From assembly GCA_900769325.1 (NCBI GenBank), contig CAAGGF010000017.1:1-41952 (forward strand): a DNA stretch of 41,952 nt, read 5' to 3'. The DNA comes from Spirochaetia bacterium. GTDB taxonomy: Bacteria > Spirochaetota > Spirochaetia > Treponematales > Treponemataceae. Below are positions 17,306 through 25,017 of this stretch, one piece after another. A model generated the notes under the pieces. It was not told the origin of the DNA and searched no databases. It worked only from the letters and a program-made list of their open reading frames with translations. The translations under genes and the position numbers were made by a program. The number at the start of each line of letters is the position of its first letter. Within the stretch, counting starts at the first letter, position 1.

Positions 17306-17420
17306 ACTAAACCTCAAAATTAAAAATTGTGAAAATTTTATTCACATTTAAAATATACCACAAATTTTCTTTATAATGAAGATAAAACGCAAAAACTCAT
17401 TGCTCAGATTTTTTTTTCTG

Positions 17421-17449
17421 TTTCCTAAAGAACAAAATTCTACTATAAT
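17421..17449 (+). promoter_or_regulatory. polA promoter, leaderless spacing
   Basis: A consensus TATAAT at 17444-17449 is followed by six bases (ATTTTT) and the ATG of polA at 17456. No Shine-Dalgarno sequence exists. The -35 position (17421-17426, TTTCCT) is poor, so strength is uncertain, but the -10 to ATG geometry equals that of gatC. Confidence 0.6.
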
Positions 17450-17455
17450 ATTTTT

Positions 17456-20323
17456 ATGGCTGATTCAAACAAAACCGTTTACATTTTAGATTCTTACGGA
17501 TTAATTTACAGATGTTATTTTGCCTTCATTTCAAGACCTCTTACAAATTCAGAAGGAAAAAATATAAGTGCACTTTTTGGATTTTTCAGAAACCTTCACT
17601 ACATTTTCAAACATTACAATCCAAAATACATTTTTGCAGCGATGGATTCTACAACAAAAACTTTCCGTCACGAAAAATATCCTGAATACAAGGCAACGCG
17701 GAACAAAACTCCAGACGACCTTCACGCCCAGATTCCGTGGATTCAGGAAATTCTTCAGGCAGCTCAAATTCCTGTTTTGCAATGCGACGGATACGAAGCC
17801 GATGACATTATCGCGACTGTTGCAAAAAAATGTGCAGAAGAAGGCCGGGAATGCAGAATTTTAAGCGGTGACAAAGATTTAATGCAGCTTGTAAACGAAA
17901 ATACGCAGATTTTAAAACCTGAATCAAGCGGTGTCTGGAAAATTACAAATTCTGAAGGAGTTTTTGCTGAATGGGGCGTTTATCCGCATCAGTTAAAAGA
18001 CCTCTTGAGCCTTTACGGAGATACTGCCGACAACATTCCGGGTGTAAAAGGAATCGGTGTAAAAACTGCCGGAAAACTTCTTTCCGACTACAAAACTCTA
18101 GACGGAATCTACCAGAACATTCAGGAAATTTCAGGTTCGGTACAAAAAAAACTTATAGACGGAAAAGAAAATGCCTTCAAATCACGCGATTTAATCGAAC
18201 TTTGCTACGATGTTCCTTGCCCAAAAATCGATGAAGCTTTAAACCACGACGAATATAATTTTTCTTTTGCAAAAGCAGGAGAAATTTTAAAAAGTTACGG
18301 TGCATTTCAAGTTGCTAAAGCATTTTCAGAACTCGCCCTCGAAAACGGTGAAAAAATTTCAAACGCACAGGAAAATAGTTCTTTAACTCCACAGGAAAAA
18401 CCAAAAATTCAAACGACCGCCCCTGATTCTTCTCTTCTTGAAAGCAAAAGAACTTTTTCAGAACCTGTAAAAAATTCAGGGGATTACAAAGGAATTTTTA
18501 ATTCAGCCGAACTTGAAAAATTCATCAATTCAGCAATAGAAAACAAAACTGTCGCTTTAGACCTCGAAACAGATTCTTTAGACACTCAGTGTGCACAAAT
18601 TTTAGGATTCAGCCTGTGTTTCAAAGAAAAAAACGCAGTTTATGTTCCAATTTCACAAGGAGAGTCGCTTTTTGACTCAGAAGGAATTTCAAAACAAGAT
18701 GCATTTGTTCAGTTAAAACGGCTTTTTCTTGACGAAAGCGTAAATTTAATTTTTCACAACGCAAAGTTCGACCTCAAAGTTCTTGCAAAAAACGGACTTT
18801 TCGGAAAAGATTTGCTTTCACTTTCAAACGAAACTTCCTCACAAACGCTTTCTTCTATTATAAAATGCAAAATTCACGACACAATGATTGCCTTCTGGCT
18901 GGAAAATCCTGAAAAAAACGGAAAATCACTCGGTCTTGAATACCTTGCAGAAACTTTTTTGGGCCTCAAAGGAACCGAATTTTCTGAAATCGTCAAAAAA
19001 GGCGAAACTTTCAAAAGCGTTCCACTTGAACAGGCAATTTCCTACGCGGCAGAAGATGCGGATTTCACTTTTCAGCTCTTTTCAATAGTAAAAAATGTCA
19101 CAGAATCAAAATTGTACGCCTTAGAAATCGAAGTTCTCCTGATTCTTGCACAGATGGAATTAACTGGCCTTCACCTTGAAAAACAAATTCTTTACGATTA
19201 CAAAACCGAACTTCAAAAAAAGATTCAAGAAACCGAAGAAAAAATTTATTCCGAAGTAAAACATCCGTTCAACATCGCTTCTCCAAAGCAACTTCAGACA
19301 GTTTTATTCGAAGAAAGAAAGCTCCCGACTGGCAAAAAAACGAAAACCGGCTATTCAACTGACACTTCTGTTCTTGAAGAACTTTCAGAACTCGATATCG
19401 TGCCAAAAATGATTCTAGAATACCGGGAACTTGCAAAACTTCTTTCAACTTATGTTGAAACGCTCCCGGAAATGACAGACGAAAACGACAGAATTCACAC
19501 GGATTTTGTTCAAACTGGGACTGCAACCGGCCGACTTTCTTCGCGCGAACCGAATCTTCAGAATATTCCAGTCAGAAATGAAGCCGGAAGAAAAATCAGA
19601 ACCGCATTTACTTCAACAAAAGGAAAAATTCTAATTTCAGCAGATTACTCGCAAATCGAACTCGTTGTTTTAGCACATCTTTCAGGTGACGAAAATATGT
19701 GCCGTGCTTTTACAGAAGGAACAGATGTTCACCGTTCAACAGCATCATTGATTTTCGGTGTTGAAAGTGAAAAAGTTACTCCAGAAATGAGGCGGACTGC
19801 AAAAACGATTAATTTCGGTGTAATCTACGGAATGAGTGCATTCAGGCTGGCAAAAGACCTTGGCATTTCAAGAACAGAAGCAAAACAGTTCATCGACAAT
19901 TATTTTAAATTTTACTCAAAAATAAACGACTTCATAACCGAGACAATTTCAAGTGCAGAAAAGAACGGCTATGTCTCAACGATTTTCGGGCGAAAACGAG
20001 AAATTTTAAACATCAACAGCAAAAACAAACTCGAAAAATCGCAGGCAGAACGAATCGCCGTAAACACTCCGGTTCAGGGAAGTGCCGCCGACATCGTAAA
20101 AAAAGCAATGACCGATGTTTCTTCTGCATTGATTCAAAAAAACAACGGCTCAAGACTTTTGCTTCAGGTTCACGATGAATTGATTTTTGAATGTCCTGAC
20201 GAAAAATCTACAATCGAAGAAACAATAAAAATTATTCAGGAAAAAATGGAAAACGCCGTAAAACTTTCAGTTCCGCTTAAAGTTTCCATAGAATCTGGAA
20301 CAAACTGGGGGTCATTCCATTGA
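17456..20323 (+). CDS. polA: DNA polymerase I
   Basis: A 955-aa full-length enzyme for repair and Okazaki-fragment maturation. The 5' nuclease domain (residues 1 to about 300) has YILDSYGLIYR, CDGYEADDIIAT and GDKDLMQL. The 3'-5' exonuclease is intact: Exo I DLETD with Asp369 and Glu371, Exo II FHNAKFDLK, Exo III YAAEDADFT. The polymerase part has motif A SADYSQIE (Asp about 730), motif B RRTAKTINFGVIYG and motif C VHDE (Asp about 907). Proofreading is therefore likely active. A spacer rich in Gln, Ser and Pro joins nuclease and exonuclease domains. Its stop overlaps the coaE start (TTGA). Confidence 0.97.
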   Translation: MADSNKTVYILDSYGLIYRCYFAFISRPLTNSEGKNISALFGFFRNLHYIFKHYNPKYIFAAMDSTTKTFRHEKYPEYKATRNKTPDDLHAQIPWIQEILQAAQIPVLQCDGYEADDIIATVAKKCAEEGRECRILSGDKDLMQLVNENTQILKPESSGVWKITNSEGVFAEWGVYPHQLKDLLSLYGDTADNIPGVKGIGVKTAGKLLSDYKTLDGIYQNIQEISGSVQKKLIDGKENAFKSRDLIELCYDVPCPKIDEALNHDEYNFSFAKAGEILKSYGAFQVAKAFSELALENGEKISNAQENSSLTPQEKPKIQTTAPDSSLLESKRTFSEPVKNSGDYKGIFNSAELEKFINSAIENKTVALDLETDSLDTQCAQILGFSLCFKEKNAVYVPISQGESLFDSEGISKQDAFVQLKRLFLDESVNLIFHNAKFDLKVLAKNGLFGKDLLSLSNETSSQTLSSIIKCKIHDTMIAFWLENPEKNGKSLGLEYLAETFLGLKGTEFSEIVKKGETFKSVPLEQAISYAAEDADFTFQLFSIVKNVTESKLYALEIEVLLILAQMELTGLHLEKQILYDYKTELQKKIQETEEKIYSEVKHPFNIASPKQLQTVLFEERKLPTGKKTKTGYSTDTSVLEELSELDIVPKMILEYRELAKLLSTYVETLPEMTDENDRIHTDFVQTGTATGRLSSREPNLQNIPVRNEAGRKIRTAFTSTKGKILISADYSQIELVVLAHLSGDENMCRAFTEGTDVHRSTASLIFGVESEKVTPEMRRTAKTINFGVIYGMSAFRLAKDLGISRTEAKQFIDNYFKFYSKINDFITETISSAEKNGYVSTIFGRKREILNINSKNKLEKSQAERIAVNTPVQGSAADIVKKAMTDVSSALIQKNNGSRLLLQVHDELIFECPDEKSTIEETIKIIQEKMENAVKLSVPLKVSIESGTNWGSFH

Positions 20324-20946
20324 TTTTATGCGTAACCGGGAAAATGGCAGCCGGAAAAAATTTTTTCTGTTCAGTTTTAGAGGAAAACGGATTTCTTTCA
20401 ATCGATGCCGACAAATGCGTTCATTCAATCATCAGCGAAAAAACTGAAACGATTTTAAAAGAATTTCTTCCCATCGCAGAAAGTTTAAACAAAACCGAAT
20501 TTCAAAAATCGCCTTTAAAAATTCAAAACAAAGACGGAAGCCTCAACAGGCGGGAACTTGGGCGACTTTTATTCAGCGACAAAAAATTCCTTGAAAAACA
20601 GGAAAGCATAATTTACCCGGCCCTTATTTCACGGACAAAAGAATTCATCCTGCAAAATCCACAAAAAAACATCATTTTAAACGCAACAGTTTTGTACAAA
20701 ATCCCGGAACTTTTAAATCTCTGCTCACTAATAATTTTTGTAGATGCAAACCCGATTTTAAGGCTTATCCGTGCAAAAAAAAGAGATAAAATTCCGTTTT
20801 CGCAAATAAAATCTCGATTTTCTGCCCAGAAAAATCTTTTTCAAATTTACAAATCAACAAAAATTCCCGTGATAAAATTTAAAAATTCTCTCGGAAAAGC
20901 AAAAATCAGGCGTTTTATAAAAAAAATTACCCGTAAGATTTTATAA
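20320..20946 (+). CDS. coaE: Dephospho-CoA kinase
   Basis: A 208-aa kinase for the last step of coenzyme A synthesis. The P-loop is GKMAAGKN at residues 7-14, followed by the family block FLSIDADKCVH and the LNRRELGRLLFSD segment. Asn replaces the usual Ser/Thr after the P-loop lysine. The start is TTG at 20320, overlapping the polA stop in TTGA, so it is coupled to polA. The C-terminal 30 residues are very basic. Its 3' end overlaps the converging ANTAR gene by 20 bases. Confidence 0.9.
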   Translation: MILCVTGKMAAGKNFFCSVLEENGFLSIDADKCVHSIISEKTETILKEFLPIAESLNKTEFQKSPLKIQNKDGSLNRRELGRLLFSDKKFLEKQESIIYPALISRTKEFILQNPQKNIILNATVLYKIPELLNLCSLIIFVDANPILRLIRAKKRDKIPFSQIKSRFSAQKNLFQIYKSTKIPVIKFKNSLGKAKIRRFIKKITRKIL

Positions 20947-21493
20947 CTTCTGCGGCAATTGCAATTTTTTTCACGCAGCGGTTCATCGCCTCTTTTTCGA
21001 TATATTTATGTGCGTTTTCTTCTGTCATTGAAAGATTCTGCATTAAAAGCATTTTTGCCCGGTTTATAAGCCGAATTTCTTCCATTTTTTCTTTTAATTT
21101 TATAGTCTGATTTGTGAAAAACCTGATTTTATAACTTACAGCAATCGCCGCTTTCATCATGTTATAAAAATAAAACTGATCAAACGGAACGCTCATCGTT
21201 AAAATTCCGTAAGGCTCCATTCTGTAACTGATTTGATCAAAATTTTCAGATGGAACTAAAACCATAACTACGCTCGAAGAATTTGAAATATCAATGGCAA
21301 AATCTGACGCTTCGATATCGGAAGAATCAATTATTATTATGCTGTAAAATTTTTCACTTGAACACAAACGGGCTTCATTTACATTCTGCACGATTTTTAA
21401 ATCAAAAACTGGCGGAACTAAAAGAAGGCTTATCAATGAGGAAATTTTCTGATCTTTTGTGACCGCAAGGACACTGTGCACATCGGAATTCAT
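20927..21493 (-). CDS. ANTAR-domain RNA-binding antiterminator with pseudo-receiver
   Basis: A 188-aa protein. Residues 1-120 have the fold pattern of a response-regulator receiver with Asp56 in IIIIDSSD, but the acidic pair near residue 13 and the KPF lysine (here VPF, 102-104) are lost, as in AmiR-type pseudo-receivers. A coiled helix follows. Residues about 136-186 are an ANTAR domain (LINRAKMLLMQNLSMTEENAHKYI), which binds paired or single RNA hexaloops and prevents termination. ATG at 21493 is chosen because GGGTG lies six bases upstream; GTG at 21502 also fits. It follows glnA by 17 bases, so it shares the glnA transcript and its attenuator. Likely targets: glnA and amt leaders. Confidence 0.85.
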   Translation of the reverse strand: MNSDVHSVLAVTKDQKISSLISLLLVPPVFDLKIVQNVNEARLCSSEKFYSIIIIDSSDIEASDFAIDISNSSSVVMVLVPSENFDQISYRMEPYGILTMSVPFDQFYFYNMMKAAIAVSYKIRFFTNQTIKLKEKMEEIRLINRAKMLLMQNLSMTEENAHKYIEKEAMNRCVKKIAIAAEVIKSYG

Positions 21494-21510
21494 AAAAAAC
21501 ACCCGTAAAC

Positions 21511-22683
21511 TTAAAGACTAAGAATTTTCTTTACAAATTCGCTTTCAAATGCAAGATTTTTTGCAGAATCAAGAGTGTCTGGAAGCGTTTTTAAATTTTT
21601 TAAAGCAGCAGACTCTTCATCAAAAAGATTTTCTTCTACAGGAGAAGGCGGAAGAAGATTATTTTTTATTCCGTCAAGGGCTGCATAAATGATTAAAGAA
21701 TATGCAATGTACGGATTACATTCAGGGTCGCTTGAACGAATCTCAAGTCGTTTTCCAAGTTTTGAAGCAGGAAGCCGGATTAACGCAGAACGGTTTTCTT
21801 CTCCCCAGCAGATATATTTTGGAGCTTTACATTCCCCTAACCTGTCGTAAGAATTTTCAACAGGATTTAAAAAATATGTAATTTCTTCTATATGTTTTAA
21901 AATTCCTGCAAGAACATTTTGCATTTTTGATTCATCGGAACACGAAATATTGATATGCATTCCGCTTCCAGCCTTATCTTTTAACGGTTTTGGAGAAAAA
22001 TCAGCATAAAGCCCGGAAGCGTAAGCCTTAGTTCTTACAATCCATTTGAAAGTTTGGGCATTGTCGGCAGCAGTTACAGCATCAGAATAGTGAAAATCGA
22101 TTTCATTCTGACCGGGACCTTCTTCGTGATGACTTGATTCCGGCGTAATTCCCATCTGTTCAAGCGTAAAACAAATTTCGCGGCGGATGTTTTCACCGTG
22201 GTCTTCTGGAGCAATATCCATATAACCTGCATTATCAAACGGAATTTTTGAAGGATTTCCGTTTTCGTCAAGTTTAAAAAGATAAAATTCAACCTCTGAA
22301 CCAAAACTCAACTCAATGTTACATTCAGATTTTAATGTCTTAACGGCTTTCTTTAAAATTGAACGGCAGTCGTTTTTATAAATTTCACCGTCTGGAGTCT
22401 GAATAGTGCAGAACATCCTTACGACTTTTCCGGTATTCGGTCTCCACGGCAAAACTGAAATAGTCTGCGGGTCCGGGAAAAGAAACAAATCAGATTTTTC
22501 TGGAGTTTCAAAACCACTTACAGCAGAAGCATCAAAAGAAATTCCTGTAGTAAACGCCCTTTCAAGCTGACTGGACATTATAGAAACATTTTTCTGTTTT
22601 CCAAATAAATCAAAAAAAGCAAGACGAACGAATTTTACATCTTCTTCCTGAACATAATCTAAAACTTCCTGAATTGAATACAT
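21511..22683 (-). CDS. glnA: Glutamine synthetase (type I fold, short form)
   Basis: A 390-aa ammonia-assimilating enzyme. Blocks seen: VRLAFFDLFGKQKNV near the start, SSHHEEGPGQNEIDF, GSGMHINIS (metal and glutamate site), the NSYDRLGECKAPKYICWG segment and RLEIRSSDPECNPYIAYS. It is shorter than the 440-470 residues of classical GSI. At the place of the adenylylated Tyr (NLYDL) it has ENLFDE, so it should not be controlled by adenylylation. GGAGG lies just upstream of ATG. The gene is preceded by a promoter, a hexaloop hairpin and a terminator, and followed by the ANTAR gene. Confidence 0.9.
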   Translation of the reverse strand: MYSIQEVLDYVQEEDVKFVRLAFFDLFGKQKNVSIMSSQLERAFTTGISFDASAVSGFETPEKSDLFLFPDPQTISVLPWRPNTGKVVRMFCTIQTPDGEIYKNDCRSILKKAVKTLKSECNIELSFGSEVEFYLFKLDENGNPSKIPFDNAGYMDIAPEDHGENIRREICFTLEQMGITPESSHHEEGPGQNEIDFHYSDAVTAADNAQTFKWIVRTKAYASGLYADFSPKPLKDKAGSGMHINISCSDESKMQNVLAGILKHIEEITYFLNPVENSYDRLGECKAPKYICWGEENRSALIRLPASKLGKRLEIRSSDPECNPYIAYSLIIYAALDGIKNNLLPPSPVEENLFDEESAALKNLKTLPDTLDSAKNLAFESEFVKKILSL

Positions 22684-22702
22684 CCTTCCTCCAAAAATAA
22701 AT

Positions 22703-22764
22703 AAAAAAGGCGTTCACACAAAATACCAATATTTTTAGTAATTTGAATGAACGCCTTTGCTCAT
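22703..22764 (-). promoter_or_regulatory. ANTAR-type attenuator in the glnA leader
   Basis: RNA reads AUGAGC-AAAGGC-GUUCAU (22764-22747): a 6-bp hairpin with hexaloop AAAGGC, having A at loop position 1 and G at 4, the ANTAR recognition pattern. The loop and its 3' arm are also the left arm of a terminator, AAAGGCGUUCA (22758-22748) with UGAACGCCUUU (22716-22706) and a U-rich tail. The two structures exclude each other. The hairpin begins at about +2 of the transcript and only one hexaloop is seen, where described ANTAR sites have two. Confidence 0.8.
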
Positions 22765-22771
22765 GCGTTTA

Positions 22772-22800
22772 AGTTTATGGAAAAATGAAATGAATGTCAA
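22772..22800 (-). promoter_or_regulatory. glnA promoter
   Basis: On the minus strand, perfect TTGACA (22800-22795), 17-base spacer, TAAACT (22777-22772). The expected start near 22765 is directly at the hexaloop hairpin. The promoter lies right after the T run of the amt terminator. Confidence 0.8.
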
Positions 22801-22809
22801 CAATAATAC

Positions 22810-22848
22810 AAAAAAAAGCCTCCCTGAAATTCTACTTTCAGAGAGGCA
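22810..22848 (-). terminator. amt intrinsic terminator
   Basis: GCCTCTCTGAAA (22847-22836) pairs with TTTCAGGGAGGC (22829-22818), 12 bp with one G-U pair and a 6-base loop, followed by eight T. It separates amt from glnA. A second hairpin, CTTACAAA/TTTGTAAG (22871-22892), lies between the amt stop and this terminator. Confidence 0.92.
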
Positions 22849-22909
22849 CGGAGGAGTAAGATTATGAACGCTTACAAATCAACTTTTGTAAGATAAGATA
22901 ACCTTAATT

Positions 22910-24631
22910 TTAATCCTGTAATGCTTCGTAACCCTGTTCACCAGTTCTTACTTTGATTACATTTTCTACAGGATATATGAAAATCTTTCCGTCACCGATA
23001 TGACCTGTATAAAGCGATTTCTTTGCACTTTCGATAACCTTTTCTACAGGAACTTCAGAAACTACAGTTTCAACCTTGATTTTTGGTAAAAGTGTCATAT
23101 CAAGTGGTACACCACGATATTTTTCTGTCTTTCCGTGCTGAGTTCCACAACCCATTACATTTGTAACTGTCATACCTGTTACACCGATGTCGTTTAATGC
23201 CTGCTTCAATTCATCGAACTTGCTTTGTCGTGCAATGATTACAACTTTATTAAACTTAGCATCAGGCTTGCTTGACGCTTTTGTTACAGGGATTGCACTG
23301 TCGATTGGTGCAGCAGGTTCGCTTGAAACAGAACCAGTTAAAACTTGAGGTGTCATAACAAATCCTGCATAAGAAGAATCAATTCCGTGTTCAAGTTTAT
23401 CAAGACCTACAAGTTCTTCTTCTTTGCTTGCTCTAAGTCCATGGAATTTTTTGATTAAAGCAAATGTAATTACCATACATACTGTTGTCCATGCAAGGAT
23501 TGTAAAGATTCCCAAAGCCTGAACTCCAAGCTGGTGGAATCCGTGTCCATAGAATAAACCGTTTTCAACATTGAAAAGACCGCATGCTAAAGTTCCCCAG
23601 ACACCGTTTGCAAGGTGAACACCAACAGCACCAACCGGGTCATCGATATGGAGTTTTGTATCAAGTCCTTCGATTACAATTACTACAAGAATTCCGGCTA
23701 CAAGTCCGATTATTGTAGCACCTAAAGCATCACAAGTTGCACATGGAGCTGTAATTGCAACAAGACCTGCAAGTGAAGCGTTTAATGTCATTGAAACATC
23801 AGGCTTTCCGTTTTTAATCCATGTAAAAATCATTGTTGTGATACATGCGATTGCAGGAGCGATTGTAGTATTGATGAATACAGCAGCAAGTCCACCGATT
23901 CCTTCAAGTTGAGTACAAGCGGCACCGTTGAATCCGTACCAGCCGAACCAAAGGATAAATGTACCAAGTGCACCGAGTGTCAAAGAATGTCCAGGAATTG
24001 CGTGAACTTTTGTTACTTTTCCATTTGCATCTTTGTCGTATTTTCCGATTCGAGGGCCTAAGAAAATTGCACCGATTAAAGCAGCACATCCACCAACTGA
24101 GTGAATTGCAGCAGATCCGGCGAAATCTGTAAAACCAAGCTGATAAAGCCAACCTTGAGAATTCCATACCCAGCCTGCTTCAATTGGATATACAACAGCT
24201 GAAATTACTGCTGAATAAATACAGTATGCACTAAACTTTGTTCTTTCTGCCATTGAACCAGAAACGATTGTTGCCGCAGTTGCACAGAAAACAAGGTTGA
24301 ATACAAAACTAGACCAGTTGATGTCAGCAAAATTCGTAAAAAGCTGCATGTCAGGACGACCGATAAGACCGAAGAAATAATTTTCGCTCATCATAAGTCC
24401 AAAACCTAAGAACATAAACATTGGCGTACCAATACAAAAGTCCATAAGGTTTTTCATAATGATGTTACCAGCGTTTTTTGCGCGTGTAAAACCAGTTTCT
24501 ACCATTGCAAATCCACACTGCATAAAAAATACAAGTGCTGCACCGATTAAGAACCAGATTGCATACGCTTCACCTCTGGCTGCGTTACCGGCAATTTCAG
24601 TTACTTTTTCTAAAGTAAGAGCGGTATCCAT
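22910..24631 (-). CDS. amt: Ammonium channel fused to a PII signalling domain
   Basis: A 573-aa fusion. Residues 1 to about 410 are an Amt channel with eleven membrane segments and both pore histidines (AAIHSVGG and VGVHLANGVWG). A linker of about 45 residues (Ser, Ala and Pro rich) leads to a C-terminal PII domain of about 110 residues: KFNKVVIIARQSKFDEL, T-loop GTQHGKTEKYRG with the Tyr kept, LPKIKVE with the ATP-site lysines, and B-loop YTGHIGDGKIFI. The channel thus carries its own gate, responsive to ATP/ADP and 2-oxoglutarate in known PII. ATG at 24631 has GGAGG five bases before; an in-frame TTG at 24643 does not. The 5' leader holds two attenuators. Confidence 0.95.
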   Translation of the reverse strand: MDTALTLEKVTEIAGNAARGEAYAIWFLIGAALVFFMQCGFAMVETGFTRAKNAGNIIMKNLMDFCIGTPMFMFLGFGLMMSENYFFGLIGRPDMQLFTNFADINWSSFVFNLVFCATAATIVSGSMAERTKFSAYCIYSAVISAVVYPIEAGWVWNSQGWLYQLGFTDFAGSAAIHSVGGCAALIGAIFLGPRIGKYDKDANGKVTKVHAIPGHSLTLGALGTFILWFGWYGFNGAACTQLEGIGGLAAVFINTTIAPAIACITTMIFTWIKNGKPDVSMTLNASLAGLVAITAPCATCDALGATIIGLVAGILVVIVIEGLDTKLHIDDPVGAVGVHLANGVWGTLACGLFNVENGLFYGHGFHQLGVQALGIFTILAWTTVCMVITFALIKKFHGLRASKEEELVGLDKLEHGIDSSYAGFVMTPQVLTGSVSSEPAAPIDSAIPVTKASSKPDAKFNKVVIIARQSKFDELKQALNDIGVTGMTVTNVMGCGTQHGKTEKYRGVPLDMTLLPKIKVETVVSEVPVEKVIESAKKSLYTGHIGDGKIFIYPVENVIKVRTGEQGYEALQD

Positions 24632-24754
24632 ATAAACCTCCAATAAATTATTTCTAAAAACTGAATTTTTAGAAGCAATTTCAAATTCAGAAAATCTGAA
24701 TAAAATCTTAAATCAAGGAATCTTAAAATTTTTAACTTTTAAAATCCCGAAACT

Positions 24755-24810
24755 AAAAAAAAAACGACAATAAAATCAGGAATGTGCACTTTTCCAGACT
24801 TCATTGCCGT
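24755..24810 (-). terminator. Second attenuator in the amt leader
   Basis: RNA 5' arm ACGGCAAUGAAGUCUGGAA (24810-24792), loop AAGUGCACA, and 3' arm UUCCUGAUUUUAUUGUCGU form an 18-bp stem with one mismatch and some G-U pairs, ending in ten U (24764-24755). It lies about 120 bases upstream of the amt start and downstream of the amt promoter, so it should stop most transcripts unless opposed. The loop GUGCACA can pair with UGUGC in the hairpin just upstream (24837-24833), a possible anti-terminator contact. Confidence 0.8.
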
Positions 24811-24816
24811 TATAAA

Positions 24817-24905
24817 TGTACTGTAAACTACAGCACAGGATTAGTATGTGTGAACCAGCTTCTTTGATGGTTCAAGTTCAGGTTTTCTCTAAAAAGTAAC
24901 CTGAA
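24817..24905 (-). promoter_or_regulatory. Structured amt leader domain of three hairpins
   Basis: In transcript order: P1, UUCAGGUU with AACCUGAA (24905-24877); P2, GAACCA with UGGUUC (24873-24852), inside which a C-G pair closes a hexaloop AAAGAA after one U-C mismatch; P3, UGUGCUGUA with UACAGUACA (24837-24817), nine pairs and a 3-base loop. The block is followed at once by the second terminator, an arrangement like a riboswitch or protein-bound leader. I do not recognise a known aptamer. No gene is seen in 24632-25017. Confidence 0.6.
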
Positions 24906-24906
24906 A

Positions 24907-24951
24907 ACAAAAAAGGCATTGCAGAAATAAATCTACAACGCCTTTGCTGTA
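24907..24951 (-). promoter_or_regulatory. ANTAR-type attenuator at the amt 5' end
   Basis: RNA UACAGC-AAAGGC-GUUGUA (24951-24934) is a 6-bp hairpin with the same hexaloop as in the glnA leader. Its loop and 3' arm double as the left arm of a terminator, AAAGGCGUUGUAG (24945-24933) with CUGCAAUGCCUUU (24924-24912) and a U6 tail. Compared with glnA, the three outer pairs are all changed with pairing kept (AUG/CAU against UAC/GUA). Confidence 0.82.
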
Positions 24952-24959
24952 TGGAAATA

Positions 24960-24988
24960 TTTATATATTTTTAGAAAAAAAAAGTCAA
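24960..24988 (-). promoter_or_regulatory. amt promoter
   Basis: On the minus strand TTGACT (24988-24983), 17-base spacer, TATAAA (24965-24960). Expected +1 is near 24953, two bases before the hexaloop hairpin. The leader to the ATG at 24631 is about 320 bases. Confidence 0.8.
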
Positions 24989-25017
24989 TAGAAAGTTATA
25001 AAAAAAATCAGGGAATT

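Noticed and set aside
24632..24951. Known glutamine-type (glnA motif) riboswitch in the amt leader
   Set aside because: The conserved core of that motif is not visible; the structures present are described as unknown.
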